Source: Chlorops oryzae
Lineage: Eukaryota; Arthropoda; Insecta; Diptera; Chloropidae
NCBI GenBank assembly: GCA_020466095.1
Contig: CM035807.1
Location: forward strand, 20,559,985-20,623,984
Direction: 5' to 3'
Length of the DNA stretch: 64,000 bases
Part shown: positions 1 through 13,383 of the stretch, piece by piece
Layout of the letters: every line of letters begins with the position of its first letter
Numbering within the stretch: position 1 is the stretch's first letter
Notes under the pieces: model-generated
The model's input: the letters and a program-made list of their open reading frames with translations, nothing else
What the model was told of the DNA's origin: nothing
The model's database searches: none
Made by a program: the position numbers and the translations under genes

Positions 1-135
1 AAGTCCTTCAAAATAATAATAAAAAATAAAAAATAGATGGATCGATATCTTCCTTCAAAAAGATCTACCAGCAGTGGGCCTTAGTGATATTTAACCCCAA
101 ATACACAGAAGGAAACGTGGATTGAAATTTAGAAA

Positions 136-745
136 CCCAGCAAACATATGTATTTGAAGTCTGAAATATTAGCCCGGAATGAGTCTGAAGTATATAGAAA
201 ATAAGCGGCTCATTCAATGAGTCGGAAATGAGCTAAAAATTTATGGAAAATAAAAAAATAAAATAAACTTATAAACGAAAAAATAATATAAACCATTTCG
301 ATTTGGCAAACAACGTGGCGATGGGTGAGCACTTGACTAGAAAGCGAGAGTTCCGAAGCTCAAATCCCACACAGGAGAGAAAAAAATATTGAAAAAACTA
401 TTTGATACGTGAAACCCGATTAATTTGTGAGTATCTTTCCATAAATCTAAAGCATACGATTATAATTATCACTCAAAATTGTTGAATCTTTTTAAACGCA
501 TTAATAAGAATTCGGAAAGAGTCTTATATGGGTCTTATTTGAGTCAGATTTGAGTGCGGCAGGAGTCATATTGTATGACCTGAATATGGGTCTCCTTCGG
601 TATACGACTTCGGACTCATATAGGACGACTTTCGCAGGAAGAGAAGCACGTTCATTTTTGACTCCTAAATGAGCTCATTATGAGAACTCACACTCCGAAT
701 AAAGATTCGTAAATGACTCATTTAGGACTCCAAATGTTTGCTGGG
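136..745. mobile_element. TIR element with ends CCCAGCAAACAT
   Basis: The left end reads cccagcaaacatatgtattt and the right end, read on the minus strand, starts cccagcaaacatttggagtc: a 12-bp perfect terminal inverted repeat. Both sides are flanked by AAA, which could be a short target duplication. The interior is rich in GAGTC/GACTC words (gagtctgaag, gactcatata, gagtcagatt). It has no coding capacity, so it is non-autonomous. The superfamily is not clear to me. A tRNA-like segment lies inside at about 308-372. Confidence 0.6.
308..372 (+). repeat. tRNA-like (SINE head) segment
   Basis: The segment reads like a degenerate tRNA: a D-arm-like ggcgatgggtgagcac, an anticodon-arm-like cttgactagaaagcgag, and a B-box-like gctcaaatccc. 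There are no matching acceptor stems, so it is not a functional tRNA. Its middle (…ccgaag) resembles similar segments near 6800, 22210 and 46500. Confidence 0.4.
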
Positions 746-2766
746 AAAGGATCCTAACCAATATCAAGATAAAAGTACCTAGCAAGAAGAACAAGTTAAA
801 CTTATTAAAGTCCCACATTCATTTAAATCTAAAAAGAAAACTCGATAAAAATTCTCCCCTACTCAAAACCATTTAGAATTTTTTCCATTTGATTGCAAAT
901 TTTCCAACAAGAGTTTTACATTTTCTTCTGCTCAACGAGCTTCCATTGGTATGCTTACCATAAAAGTCATTATAAAAAAAAAAAAAAAAAGAATGTCGTC
1001 TTTTGTCGGTTTATTTCTACTTAAACGAAGCGAATGAATGAAGGGAAAAAAAATCGTCAAAAGAGGAACTTTTCCAAGAAACTCATAAAAATGTATCAAC
1101 AATAAACCCACAAGAATACAAATTACCAACGAAGAAAATGGCGCTTCCTCAATATGGCAGCGTTACACCCACCCACACACCACACCCACACACACACACA
1201 CGCACAATGAACAAGAAACTTACGAACGTTCGCTATTATCAAATAAACGTATGCAATCCGCATTGCGGAAAAATTTGAATTTTTAAATTAGTTTTGTTCG
1301 CTTCTTATACGCCCGAACATAGCCACCGACACTGTATAGTCTGTAGTATACATGTGTATATGTATGTGCGAATGTGTGCGTCGTAGAGCCACAATGTTTA
1401 ACGACTCGTGAGGAAATTGCATTGTAAACGTCTTGAGGAATCTAAGCGACAAAATATACGAGGACATAAACGCGGTAAGTGCAGCGTGTGTTCGTGTCTG
1501 TGTTATCGAGTATTATCATTCGACGTCGCCGGAAACGGAAGTCATGGAATAAGGAAGCACAGAGATGAAGAAAATAAAATGGCTACATCAACTACAGCAA
1601 GAAACGCTGACATGAGACACGAAATCGAATTGTTTAATGTTAGCGCATGCGAGGAAGGGAGATGCAAGGATATAGGAATGAAAAAGATTTTACGTGATTT
1701 TTTGTGCGTCTTTTTGTTTTTTTTTTTTGGCTTGGAAAATATAAAATGTATTTGAGGAAATGTGTAAAACAAGATTGCCTGAACTAGTAGCAAACCAGGA
1801 ACACATTCGATTCGATTGTAAAAGAAACGAATTTCAATGTACTCAATTCAATTTGATCAAGGACAGGACCACGAAGCAATTTTCTCAATTCCGCGATTGA
1901 GTACTCGATTTGGTTTTTTTTTTTCATCAGATTTTTCGGTTATAACTCATATGGAATGAAGTTTGTTTTATAACGAAAATTCCCATGAAAAATTCCAATA
2001 TATTTGTTATCAGAGAAAGGCTATCAGAGAGCTATGATTACAGTAACATATTTCATAATATTTTCAGGACATTTTTCCTCATGTTGTCCTTATCAACGTG
2101 GAGTCTTCCATCCGGCTTGAGAATGAAATCTGATTCAATTTTGAAATAACTTTGTCCATAGTCCGTTTTAACATTAGGAGACTTTTCTCCCGGAAACTCG
2201 CAGTTTGAGGGTAGAGAGTAGGTAGGTACTTAACTACAAAAACGGAAATATTTACTTTGAAAAATTTAGTAGTACAGAGCTAAGTATATAAATAGGAGAC
2301 TGTAGTTATCGCTCCCTTGAGCTAAAAACACTCCGAAGCAGAACAATTTTCCTCAATTGGAGTATATGTCCGTATTTAAACAAGGACATAGTTACACGAA
2401 AATTTCTGAAGGTTTCCTTTGAAGCCCCGAAATAGAAAGAAGCGAAATAGAAATAGAATTCTGACTGAGTTGCCCTTATCCTTTCCGGGTACCTATTCTC
2501 AATTGTTACCATGCCCGGTAGTAACTCTTACTACTCTCAAACTACTCCCGGACTAGTCACAAAAATACCAGAAAAACTTCCTTATAATTTGCCCACCAAT
2601 GCCTTAATCTGTCTTTTTTAACACTGAGCTGTCATTGACAAATAACCACGCCCTTATTTAACTGCTCCGCGAGTAGACCTCCCATTGTCAATTAGAGGTC
2701 AATCGGCCCATTTGTAGCAGTAGGTCTAATCTTTTTACTACACTTCTTCTAGACCACTTGTTGCTA
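746..2766. other. non-coding, AT-rich
   Basis: No gene recognised. It holds a (CA)-rich run at about 1165-1203 and several poly-A/T runs. The short open frames contain lysine- or phenylalanine-rich homopolymer translations and look spurious. Confidence 0.6.
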
Positions 2767-2774
2767 CTCTAGGT

Positions 2775-3120
2775 TAGAGATGGGCGCGGGAAAACAAATT
2801 GGTTCCCATCCCGCCCATCCCGAAATATATATTTTTTTTAACATCCCGCCCACCCCGAGCGATCCTAAAATTATTATATATGGGATCTATCACGACAAAG
2901 CAAAAATTATCAAGAGTATTGGCAGATACATATGTATGTATTTCGGGACCCGTGGGAATTTCGGGACCCGCGGGAATTTTGAAGGACGCCGGAATTTCGG
3001 GATCACGCTAAGATCCCGTCCATCCCGCACTTTTTTTAATTCTTCCAATCCCGCCCATCCCGAATGTTTTCAAATTTTTCCCGTCCCTCCCGCGAGAATC
3101 CCGTCCCGCGCCCATCTCTA
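2775..3120. mobile_element. hAT-type MITE with perfect 8-bp TSD
   Basis: The 346-bp element begins tagagatgggcgcggga and ends with its exact reverse complement (17 bp). It is flanked on both sides by CTCTAGGT (2767-2774 and 3121-3128), an 8-bp target duplication as made by hAT transposases. The interior carries repeated cccgcccatcccga-like words near both ends, probably subterminal transposase-binding repeats. It has no transposase. Perfect TIR and duplication suggest a fairly young insertion. Confidence 0.9.
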
Positions 3121-3128
3121 CTCTAGGT

Positions 3129-5608
3129 ATACTCAATTCGCATATATAATATCAAAGCTTATTCCGAGTTATCTGAGAGTACTCCTTTTGGGCTTGCTCT
3201 GCTCTCATTATTGTAGGAAGCTTAAAATCTTATTGTTCTTCATCAGCTCAGGACACTATGAGTACCTACCTCATAAAGCACTTTAAGATTTTTGGTTATT
3301 TGTTGGTTAAGAGTTATCGTTTCTAGTTACATTTTTTTTCGATAACAAAGTCTTCACTTAGGCACAGAATTTATTAGCCTTGTCCATGTCAACACCAAAC
3401 TCTGTTCCGTAAAACTGATTTCATGATATCCTTTAATAATTTTCAAGCAGGGATACCCTCTTCATTGAGTTTTTTATCTGATATTCATTTGTTGCATTCT
3501 TTTTTTTTCAAACTTTAATTAACATCATCAACAATATCATCGACATTATCGAAACAAGGATAGAGTATTGCCATTTCGGCTCAAACTCAGAGACTCCGAA
3601 TCCAAATTCATTTAAATCGAAAGAATAGGATACCCATCAAAAGTCATTGGAAGAGGTCATGACCATAAAAGTATTCAATCGATGTTAGCTTTTATAATCG
3701 CATTAGCTCTAATTAATAATTAATTCAAAGCTATCCTAATTCTTAGATCTCCTTTTCACTAATAAATCCTTAATATTCGTGGGTTCTTTTACTGTGACTA
3801 AACGAAAATCCTTTTTTTTTCTTTCATTTATTTCAATAAGCCGAAATGCCAACAATCGAGAATTATTAAAATTTCATGCTCAACGTCACACCCTTCTCAC
3901 ATTTCATATTATTTAAAATCATTTTTTTTCTTCTTTTGTTGTTGTTATTTTTCAAAGGACACTTGAAGTGTTTAATGAATTTCATTCGCACTGCGACAGT
4001 TGTCCTCCGATTTTCGGAAGCTGGCGGTGGTGGGGTTAAAATTGTTCTATGCTTTATATATATTTATATTTTGAATGATATCTTCTCATCGCATCCATCT
4101 GGATTGTGATATCCAGTGGTGTCTCACTTTTTTGATCAAAATCAGTCAGTGTCCTGCCACTCTGCCGGCTGTTGGCATTTGACTATTTTCACCGCATGCT
4201 TTACATGCTCATCCGCAATTGCGTTACGAATGGAAACGCAGCATAGCATTACCACCTAATCTGTTAATTTTGACAGCAGTCCAACTATTTATCTTCTTTA
4301 AATGTTCGATCAATCAAAATAATGTAGTGCCATGACATGTCAAATTGGTTTGATGCGCATGCGCACGCTTTTGCCTTTTGAAAATTATTATTTACAAATA
4401 TTTTAATGAAAATCAGCTCATAATGATTCAGTCATGCATATGTGTGAGGAAGTTAATATGAGTTATTTACTAAATTATTAAAAGAGGAACTTTTTTCGTT
4501 TTTTGCAGGTTGACTCCATGGAAATACTAATCCGACATCAATGAGTGTCATTGAACTCAGTAGGTTGAAACATCAGAGCATTTCTGATTTAGAAGGACTA
4601 AGCTCTTTCTAAGCAAAATCATTTCTCAATCGACTTTCTTAAAAATATTGGAAGATTTGCCTGCCATTGTCGTGACAGTAGTGGGCCCTTCAAAGAACAT
4701 GGGCATTCTTCTTTTGGACTGCCTTTTGAGGAACCGAAGGTATCTAGACAGTCCATACTCATTGGACTATAAAGTGACTACACTATCGATCGCTATACAT
4801 TTGAAAAGAGGAAAGAATATCCAAGGAGATCCACCCTTCGATTATCGAGTGAATTGATTGGTCTATAAGGAGGAGAATATTCTTGGGTAAGTGCTGGCAA
4901 ATTAAGCTGAGATCTATTTAGTAGGTAATAAAACTACAATAACAAGATAAAACAGGATATATTTCGCTTCTATCACATCCTGAATATGGCTTCCTATTCA
5001 TACGTTTATACATAAAATTTTGTTTCCAAGTTATAAAAAAATGGCTTCATGATCCAACTGGTTCAATATGCTCATTTTTTATGACAGTGATGAATGAAAG
5101 ATTTGTTGTAAATTGTCTAAGAATCTTAGTACCAAGAATTAGTGGTATTCAAGCAGCTGTGAAAATCGAGTGTGAACACTTTCCACAAGCAAAGTTTGCA
5201 TGAACGACCCTGTGAGCTAGGCGTGTAAAGTAGGCGCGCTATCAGCTAATCTGAAAACATTTCAAAAAGTAAATATGTAGGTTTTTATATATTTTTTTAA
5301 ATTTTTAAACACCTATGTATACTTGGTAACTATCGTCTCTAATATGGCATTCAGACGAGCTTCGTAATTTCGAGATTTCGGCACTCTTGAGGATACAAAT
5401 ACCTGTCAAACGAAATCCGCTCAGGAACTGGATTTCAACGAAATCCCAAGAGAAATCCGAAACAAACTGAATTCAACTCTGTGTTTTTCGATAATTATCG
5501 ATGAAATGCTGCAACACTACTGTCAAATGTTGAAAAAACCAAGGCAAACAAACAGCCAATGCTGCCAAACGCAAAAAAAAATTCCCTTCAAAGTAAAAAA
5601 AAAATTCC
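3129..5608. other. non-coding
   Basis: No supported gene. A stretch at about 4510-4886 has an acceptor-like end (ttttttcgttttttgcag) and a donor-like end (ttgg|gtaagtgc) on the plus strand, but it contains no conserved-looking protein. I treat it as unannotated. Confidence 0.5.
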
Positions 5609-6485
5609 TTCAATTACTTACGTTTTTACCTACCACAAATATCGTTATATATTTTTTTAATAATATGCCTATTGCCTATAAAACTGTATGAGTGGCCAAA
5701 ATATGGTAGGCTACTATTTTTGTAGATCGTTCAGGGTAGTCTGGAATCCCGACTCGTACTAAAGTCATTTGAAATTTATTTTTTCTCTTTTCAAAAATAA
5801 AAATCTTTCTACTATTTCGTTCATATGTTTGGGCGATTCAAGGTACTTCATATAAAATCTTTTCGATCTAGCAAACTCATAATTTAAGTCCAGAACAAGC
5901 TTGAGTTTAAACATAGAATTATCAGGGTATTTTCAATATTTAGGAGAAATAAAATTCAGATTTTTAGGCCACTTGTGCACCATACTATTTACACACTTGT
6001 TTCATAAAAATCTTTTGTATGTACAATCAAATTCGTATGTAAAATAAATATTTAAAAAAATATTTTTGCACATTAACAAATAGCATATTAATATCATTAT
6101 TAAAGTTTACAATTATGAACTTTTCAACAATTCAAAAAACACTAATTTTTGAAATTCTTGAACATCAAACTCAGCTTTGGTCTACCAAGGGTTTTTGTGA
6201 ATTTCCCAATTTAAGTAAATTTCATAAACTGCTAAGAGTCATTTCACTATCAAGGCAAGGCTGTTCGAATAAAAATTAGAAACAGTCCTACATGTTCAAA
6301 CCTACAACAAATTCGTTATAATATTTTTTAATAATATGCACGATCATTGTCTATAAATATTATCAGTGGCCATGAAATGAGGCTACTCATTCGTCTTGTA
6401 GAATTTAGTAATTGAAGCTGTACTAAAGTCATTTAAATGAATTTTTTCTTTTTTCAAAAATAAAATCTTTCTACATTTGTTCAAT
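5609..6485. repeat. local direct duplication, two diverged copies
   Basis: About 5609-5835 and 6292-6485 are direct copies some 690 bp apart. Shared blocks in order are: cctac(c)acaaat.cgttata, tttttaataatatgc, agtggcca.., ggctact, gtactaaagtcattt, and ttttcaaaaataaaa followed by tctttctac. Small gaps and substitutions separate them, so the duplication is old. Neither copy has TIRs or coding capacity. Confidence 0.75.
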
Positions 6486-9400
6486 ACTAGTTTAAATGCA
6501 TATAAGGATCAAAATAATTGGTTCCAACTATTAGCGATAAACAGAATTTAGTACTTAAGTACACTATTAGTTTGTTTAAACTGATTTCAGGTATTTAAAC
6601 ATTCCAGTAAATAAACTTCATGATTATAGCATTGTATCTGCAACCCTAATACATTATCACTACGCTTTAATATTGCACGATAAATTACCTATTTGACTTT
6701 CACTTTTGCAAATCTTTCAAGGAAATAATTTTCTTTTGTTTTAAATAATACAAACATAAATGAAAATATCTTTGCTCACCCAATTATTGTTGTAAGTAGC
6801 CCTGAAAATCAACCTCAGCCCTTCGGGTTCCAAGTGGAGGCCTATCCACTATACCACGATATCTTTATCGATCAATCAAAGCAAACATCTAATTTAAAGT
6901 TCGAACCAGGCGTCTGAGCTCGTAAATCTCTAGAATTTACAGTACTGAAAGAATGGTATTTTCTAAATTCAACTTTAGGAGCTAAATTCAGATTTTAAGT
7001 TAACAGTCTGGAAGTCATAAAAAGCCACATTGATTCGAAAATAAATGCGCCCAAACTACTTAATTAATCCCAAAACCCTACGAAAACCACTTCAAGCCTT
7101 TTTAAAATTTTTGTCAATAAAACGAAAATAATTTTTTAATTTTATCAGTCGTCCTGCTGCATGTAAAACTGCAGCCCTTCGCACTGTCATTCAACATACC
7201 TCGTTAAATTTGACTAATTACTGCTGTCACTCAAGCCTATAAATTGCAACTTTATTACGATTTTTGAAAAAAAAGGATCATGTTGCAAAAACGAACATAA
7301 TTTTGCAAAATACTAAAAAAAAAGAAAATAATTAAATTGCAATTAAATTAAATAATTGTTCAAATCCATTACGCGAAATGTGACCGAATGACGTTGCGTA
7401 CAACATAATTCACTCTTTCACGCAGTCTGTAATTATCAAATTAGTAAACTATTCCATAAATAAACCAACTGAATTAAAAAAAACTTAACAAAATAATTAC
7501 ACAATACACACGCATACATATATACGTAAGACTAAAGCCTATAATTAAAATTCGAGTCCTGTGCGTTCGTCCACGCAAACATATTCTATTTTTAACAAAC
7601 TGACAACATAAATGGAAATAATCAAATTAATGTGCCTCTCGCTGTGGTGTCCATCTGTGAATAAGCATAGAAAAAAAAACCTCTTCTAGCCCACTGAGGC
7701 ACGCGCTTTACGTAAAGGAAACACCCATTTTTTAGTCGCCCTTCCGTCATATCAGAATGAATGCATCACAATTGTGTGTCTGTTGCACACATCCGTCATC
7801 GTTTATTAAGCACATCCTTGCTTCCTAATTGCATTGTGTGCTCCTTGCGGGATATAGAAATTTTCAACTAGAGCAAAAGGTGATTCCCGTTGACTTTATC
7901 CCTAAATGAGTAGAAAATTCGTTCGGGAAAATTAAAGAAAAAAAAAAAAAAAAAGAAAATAAAATAAAAAATAAAAACCTTGTGGTCAGCTCCTTCTTTT
8001 GATATATGACGCTTTTTCGAACATACCACATTCCTACTTTATTCTCGTTTCGTACGTTAGTCGCCCATTATCCCTACACGCATCGCTCCACATTCGACCT
8101 TACCGAAATGACGAGATCATTTTAATTTGTTATGAGGGAATTGACCTTTCACTATTTCGGATATTCGTGATAAAATCTAATTTGCTTCCAAAACTTAAGT
8201 CAATTCCGCTCACACACGGGCACGCACACACATACACAGAAATACGTATATGTCCTCCTAATCGCATGTCCTTTTTTTATTTATTTTTTCTTTTGTACGC
8301 ACATTTGCGTGCATGTCCCATAAAATTTCTCTATTAAGGCGCTCTTTTTTTTATTTATGAATTTTTTTTTTTTAGTTTTTTCCTCAGCCCGTGCCCTACA
8401 CGAGCCGAGCTCATCGCTCTAAGTGAGTGTGTTTTATTTTAATTGCCGAACGCAGCGTGTTTTTAATTTCATTCGAGATATCTTAAGTTGTTACGTTTCC
8501 TTAATGGCGTTGTTTTCATTACGAAAATGTCCTGTGAAAACCCATTCCCCCCTACTCACTCTCTCTCTCTCTCGCTCGCTCACTCACTCGCTCGCTCTTC
8601 TATTGTCATTCGCGATAAGCCGACCCATGTCGATCCGTTCGAAATGATGACTTTTCGGTTAGAAGGCTGTGCCATTTTTTGGTCATTAACGGAATTCGTG
8701 AACTGATGGCTCAAATGCTTTTAAGCATTCTTCTTTTGTAATTATGAATTCAATTTGATAGAAATTCAGTTTCATTAGCATATAAAGTGGAATGTTTTTA
8801 TTTTTATTTTCGTATAATTTTTATTGCATGTTCATCAATTTGATTAGTTGCTTCCAAAATAAATGGAGGGGACTGCTTTGAAAAAAAAAATATTAAAAAA
8901 ATTAAATAATTTTCGATTTATCTACGCAGGTAGGATCTAATAATAATAAAAGAGAAGCGCTAAATAAAAACGCTGTCGTCTTCTTGAGTATTTTTTTTTT
9001 TTTTAAATTTTGTGGCGTCTTTTTCTATTCAAAATCAATTGAAGCATTTAAATTTACCCTTTTAAATCCCTTTCAAAATGGTTTCAATTTGAAGATCAAT
9101 GATCTCTCATCGAAATAGAACCATCAATTGCTCTCATTTTCTTTTTTTGTAACGAAATTTTAGTTCAAATAATCATAAACGCTCCTGAAGAGGTTCCCAA
9201 AAAGGAACGAAAATAAGTAAATAACGCAGTTTTATTTACATCAATCCCGAGGACCAAAAAAGCTCACCAAAAATAAAGTTTTCAAAAGTAAAACGCCTTT
9301 TTTTTTTTGGATAGCCTTGAAGCCTTTTAAGCCTTTATGATTGAATGAAATTTAATGACTAAGAGATGAGAAGAAAAAATTGTTCCAAATAGCTAACCAC

Positions 9401-9681
9401 TTTTTGTTTCAATTACTTTATTCTTCGGACGTCTGGCAACGTTCCAGTAATAAAAAAAATTTAAATACAAATAGAGTATTTGACTGATTTTCAGAAAGTG
9501 TCTCATTTGAATCCTTATAGCTTAATATGATAGAAAGCAAAATATTTGCGGAATACGTTTCGCATTTGTTGTTAAAATTGGGATTTAAATTTGAATTTTT
9601 AATATTACGCAAAAAATGGTCTTGCTGCAATTTTACTAATCATATGGTGAGTTTGACGTCATTTGCCAGTAAACAAAAATC
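6486..9681. other. non-coding
   Basis: No supported gene. It contains a tRNA-like segment (6795-6870), poly-A near 7929-7966 and a CT/CGCT-rich run at about 8559-8602 of the kind bound by GAGA-type factors. Open frames over these tracts are low-complexity translations. Confidence 0.55.
6795..6870 (-). repeat. tRNA-like (SINE head) segment
   Basis: On the minus strand cgtggtatagtggatagg matches an A-box/D-arm; then comes cacttggaacccgaaggg, and gaggttgattttc in the B-box position. There is no closing acceptor stem, so this is a tRNA-derived fragment rather than a gene. Confidence 0.45.
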
Positions 9682-9689
9682 TAGTGAAA

Positions 9690-9969
9690 TAGGGATGGGC
9701 ATCGGTTATAAAAATATCGACATTCCGATATCAGATATCGAAGATAAAGAAATTTATAGCTCGCGATAAAATTGGCTTAAAACGGTCTGACGAAGATTTA
9801 AGCATTCAAACAGTCTATCATAATTTTCAAAGTTGCTAAAACAAAGTACTCACGATACTTTTGAAATCAATGAAATTGCCTTCAAAAGATTTTTTTCAAA
9901 ATTGAAAATCTGTAATAGTTATCATATCGATTATCGTTTAACACGGATATCGAATATCACCCATCCCTA
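9690..9969. mobile_element. hAT-type MITE with 8-bp TSD
   Basis: The 280-bp element has tagggatggg at the left end and its reverse complement at the right end. It is flanked by TAGTGAAA (9682-9689) and TAGTGAAG (9970-9977), a 7/8 target duplication. Inside, both ends carry ATATCGA-type words (gatatc, tatcgatt). It is non-coding. The ends resemble those of the 2775-3120 element (TAG-GATGGGC), so the two may share a transposase. Confidence 0.85.
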
Positions 9970-9977
9970 TAGTGAAG

Positions 9978-12925
9978 TGGAATCAGGAAGATACTTACTT
10001 AGCTGTTTTTACGTTTTTCAGCTCTGCACCAAAGAAATCCGTGTTATTTCTAAAGAAATGCGCTACCATAGAAGCGTCCACTTGAGGAAGGTTTTTGCTA
10101 TCAGCTCGCAAAAAATTGTTTTCCATTGTAAGCTGAAGTGCATGCACTCAAAGTAGAACGCTTTTGAATATTGTAAACAAAACACAGCTGTTTTTGTTTA
10201 CTGACTATTGACGTCACTATGCTCCGACCAATCACAGACCGTTTTAAATTAACAACAATTTATTCAAAAAATTGCAATTTTCATTTGTGGTTTTTGTATA
10301 AAATAAACATATAATTGTTTAAAATTTATTCAAATATCAATTTTTACACTATTTTCTACAAGAATAACCACAAATTCTTACAAAACTTTAATGGTGTCAA
10401 ATACCCTATTGGCGATATCGATAAATTGGTGTATTTTCGCCCTGGATATGTACCAATACTGAGTTCTGTCGGTATTATCGTCGTCCATACTTTTTTTAAT
10501 ATCGCCCTTCACTAGTTGCGAGTGAAAATTTGAAGTGTTTCAAATACATATGGGCAATTCCATTGTGATGGTCATCATCCATCCTTGCCTACCACATTTT
10601 CAGCCCTATTCTAAATGAATATTCCCCGGGAAGTTTTTTTTGCTTAAAAATTTTTCTCTGCTTTTCTAAAGGAAAATTGTAATGACCTTTGCTTAGAAAT
10701 GTTCGGAATTCTTGCTCCTTTCACACTACCTTTCCAGTGTGCTTGCAATGGGAGAATGGTGATCACCAGATTCGCTTATTTTCGCTCTATCTCTTTTAGT
10801 TTAGGAGATATCGGGGATTAAAGATTTTTTTCAATTATTTCCTATGAAAAATCCAAATATTTAGATTCGTTTACATTGCAATCAACAACTTTGTTCAAAA
10901 TAAACTTATTTCCCCATAAAGAAAGAAGTGTGCATGCACAAGAGTTTAGCACGTCGTGAATTCCAGTTTCTACCGGGGGCTATTTATTTTGATGGCAATT
11001 ACGAATGCAAAGCGGAAAGGGAGGAATGTCGGAGGACGCTTAATGAACTTGTTGGGTTTTTGCAAAAGAACTTTTGACTGAAGTTCTCATTTGCATGCAT
11101 GTCGTCGCCATTAAAAAGCTGAAAATTTTACAAATTAAAGGGTCATTCTTATCTTATCTCATTGAAGGTAGGGAATGCAATTTACATGGAAAAGAAGAAG
11201 TTAACTAAGGACATGATTATTTTTTAGATTAAGTAAATGCCTAGTCAACTGTTTGTTTTGAAATTTTTATGCAATTTTCCCTGAATGTGCGTGTTTTTCT
11301 CTAAATTCGGAAAACTAAATTTTTTCAATTGAAATCAAGGAAAAATATAAAAGGATCTTTTAAACTCATATAAAATGATTTCTTTTTTTGTAATCAGAGC
11401 TAAACTAAGACTTTTCATCTGATGAATTACTTTACAGAGGTCAAGGGATTGTTATGTTGAAAAGTCTTATTATCGAAAGAGGATAAAATATTCTGTCGAA
11501 TGAGGTTAAAAGGAATATTCAGTGGATGTGAATTAGATTAGATTTAGAAAAATTTTTCCAAAAGTCATTTCATCGTTTTCGATAGTCCTGAAAGTGATTA
11601 GGCTATCGATATTTTATGAACTCTACTTTTTTTTCTTTTTATTTCATATTTTGAGATTTATTCTTTTTTTTTGAAATCCACAGTTCTATAATTTAGAGCC
11701 CCATATAAAAATCTGCAATGAAATAATTCTATGCTTAACTGTTCGTTTCCGTAATATTTCATCAACTCTGATAATAACACTGGATAAACTGCTCTCGACT
11801 CCGGAAGTCAAATACCATTCAAACACGCACAATTGTTTGGCGTCGTTGTTTCCGGTTGCGGGAAGACACACGCTCGGACGTTTAATTAAGGGTGTGAACT
11901 GGTTAAGATATGCCCTACCGTTTTTTTTTTTTTTTTTTTTTTGTGGTAAATGAATTTTGACCATCGTCGTAACGTCAAGTCCATCGTCCGTCGGCCGTCG
12001 ACCGCACGCACATTCCACACGCGTTCTTGTAAATATTTCATTAGCGACTTTTAAATTCAGGACATTTACGGTTTTCACCTTTCGCCCAAACTCCTAACAA
12101 ACACACGCACACACAAACACACACACGCACATAAGCATAAGCCGAGCGCTCGACCACTTAATTTGATGAAACCGTTAAGCAGCCAAATCATCCTTTCGTG
12201 CTTTTGGAGGCGACTTAATTTACAACCTGCGTGCGATGTTGTTACTTAAGTCCGATATGCCCTGGTGTCGTAGTTTTTTTTTTTTTGGTGGAATGCGTTG
12301 GAATTCTTCTTGAGTATGTCCCTTTTACTGGGATATGTAGAAAAACGTATGAAGAGCCGCTCGAGCAATAAAATTAGTTCGAGATAAGGACAGAAGAACT
12401 TTTTTTTTTATTTAGTGAATGTTCTGGCTGAATCTTAATAGGCCGTCTTTTCTGTGCAATAAAGAATTCTATTCGAGTGGACGTAGAGAAAACGGTTGTA
12501 AAGGATTCATTAAGGAACTAATAAATCCCATCGAACATGATTGATTCAACTGATGGCTATGATGATATGGTATAAAGATTTCCTAATAACCGATACACGT
12601 ACTTAAAGAGCCTTTAGTACTTTGAATGGGGATAAATGTACCCCTTAAGGAAGCACTGAGAAGCATTGGAAACTCCTGTGACTTAATTTTGGAAGTCGCT
12701 TTTAATATTTCGCTTTGAAAAATTTCCTTCGCTTTGCTTGTTCATTCGAAAATTTCTGCTTTGCTGCATTGATGGCATTGATCATCTTTCGTTTCTTCCT
12801 TTCTTTGGTTTTTTTTTTTTTTATTCGAACTTATTCATTCGTTTCAAAAGTAATCTCTATCGCTTTTCGTTTCGTGTGCAATACAGACTCACACCCACAG
12901 CCTTAATTTTTTCCTCTTTTTTTCA

Positions 12926-12957
<32 letters not shown>

Positions 12958-13371
12958 GTAAAACAAAGCGAAAATAAAAAGTAATCAGTTTTCTTCTTTC
13001 TGCAGTTGTTGTTGATTCCTTTCATAAACGCAATCGCAATCACTTCACTTTCATTGTATGCTTTCAAAGCCATCACTGTTGTTCCTTTGTACGCCTGAGC
13101 CCCCTCCAGCCTCATTTTTCTGCATGAACTAACTCTCGGGATTTTTCGTTCTTTTTTCTCCAGCATCTTTCTTAGTTCTTCAAACGGTTTTTCGTTGCAT
13201 ATTCTCCCTCTCTCTCTCTCTCTCTCTCGCTCTCTCAATCATCGCCTTAATTTCTTCGCTTCGATCTATGTATTGTCTGCGAATTAAATTCTTCTGTGTA
13301 TTAAGGGATTCTCCAGAGTAAGGCCTATTTTAGCTGAGTTTTGAGTTTGAGGTCTTTTCAAAGATAGGATT
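9978..13371. other. non-coding
   Basis: No supported gene. It holds a poly-T run near 11922-11942, a CA-rich run near 12097-12132, a poly-T run near 12930-12957 and a (CT)n run near 13207-13238. The longest open frame (11686-12078, minus) crosses the poly-T run and shows no family features. Confidence 0.55.
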
Positions 13372-13383
13372 ATAAAAATATGT

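Noticed and set aside
11686..12078. 130-codon minus frame
   Set aside because: Crosses a poly-T run, no recognisable domain, no flanking splice pattern that would support an exon.
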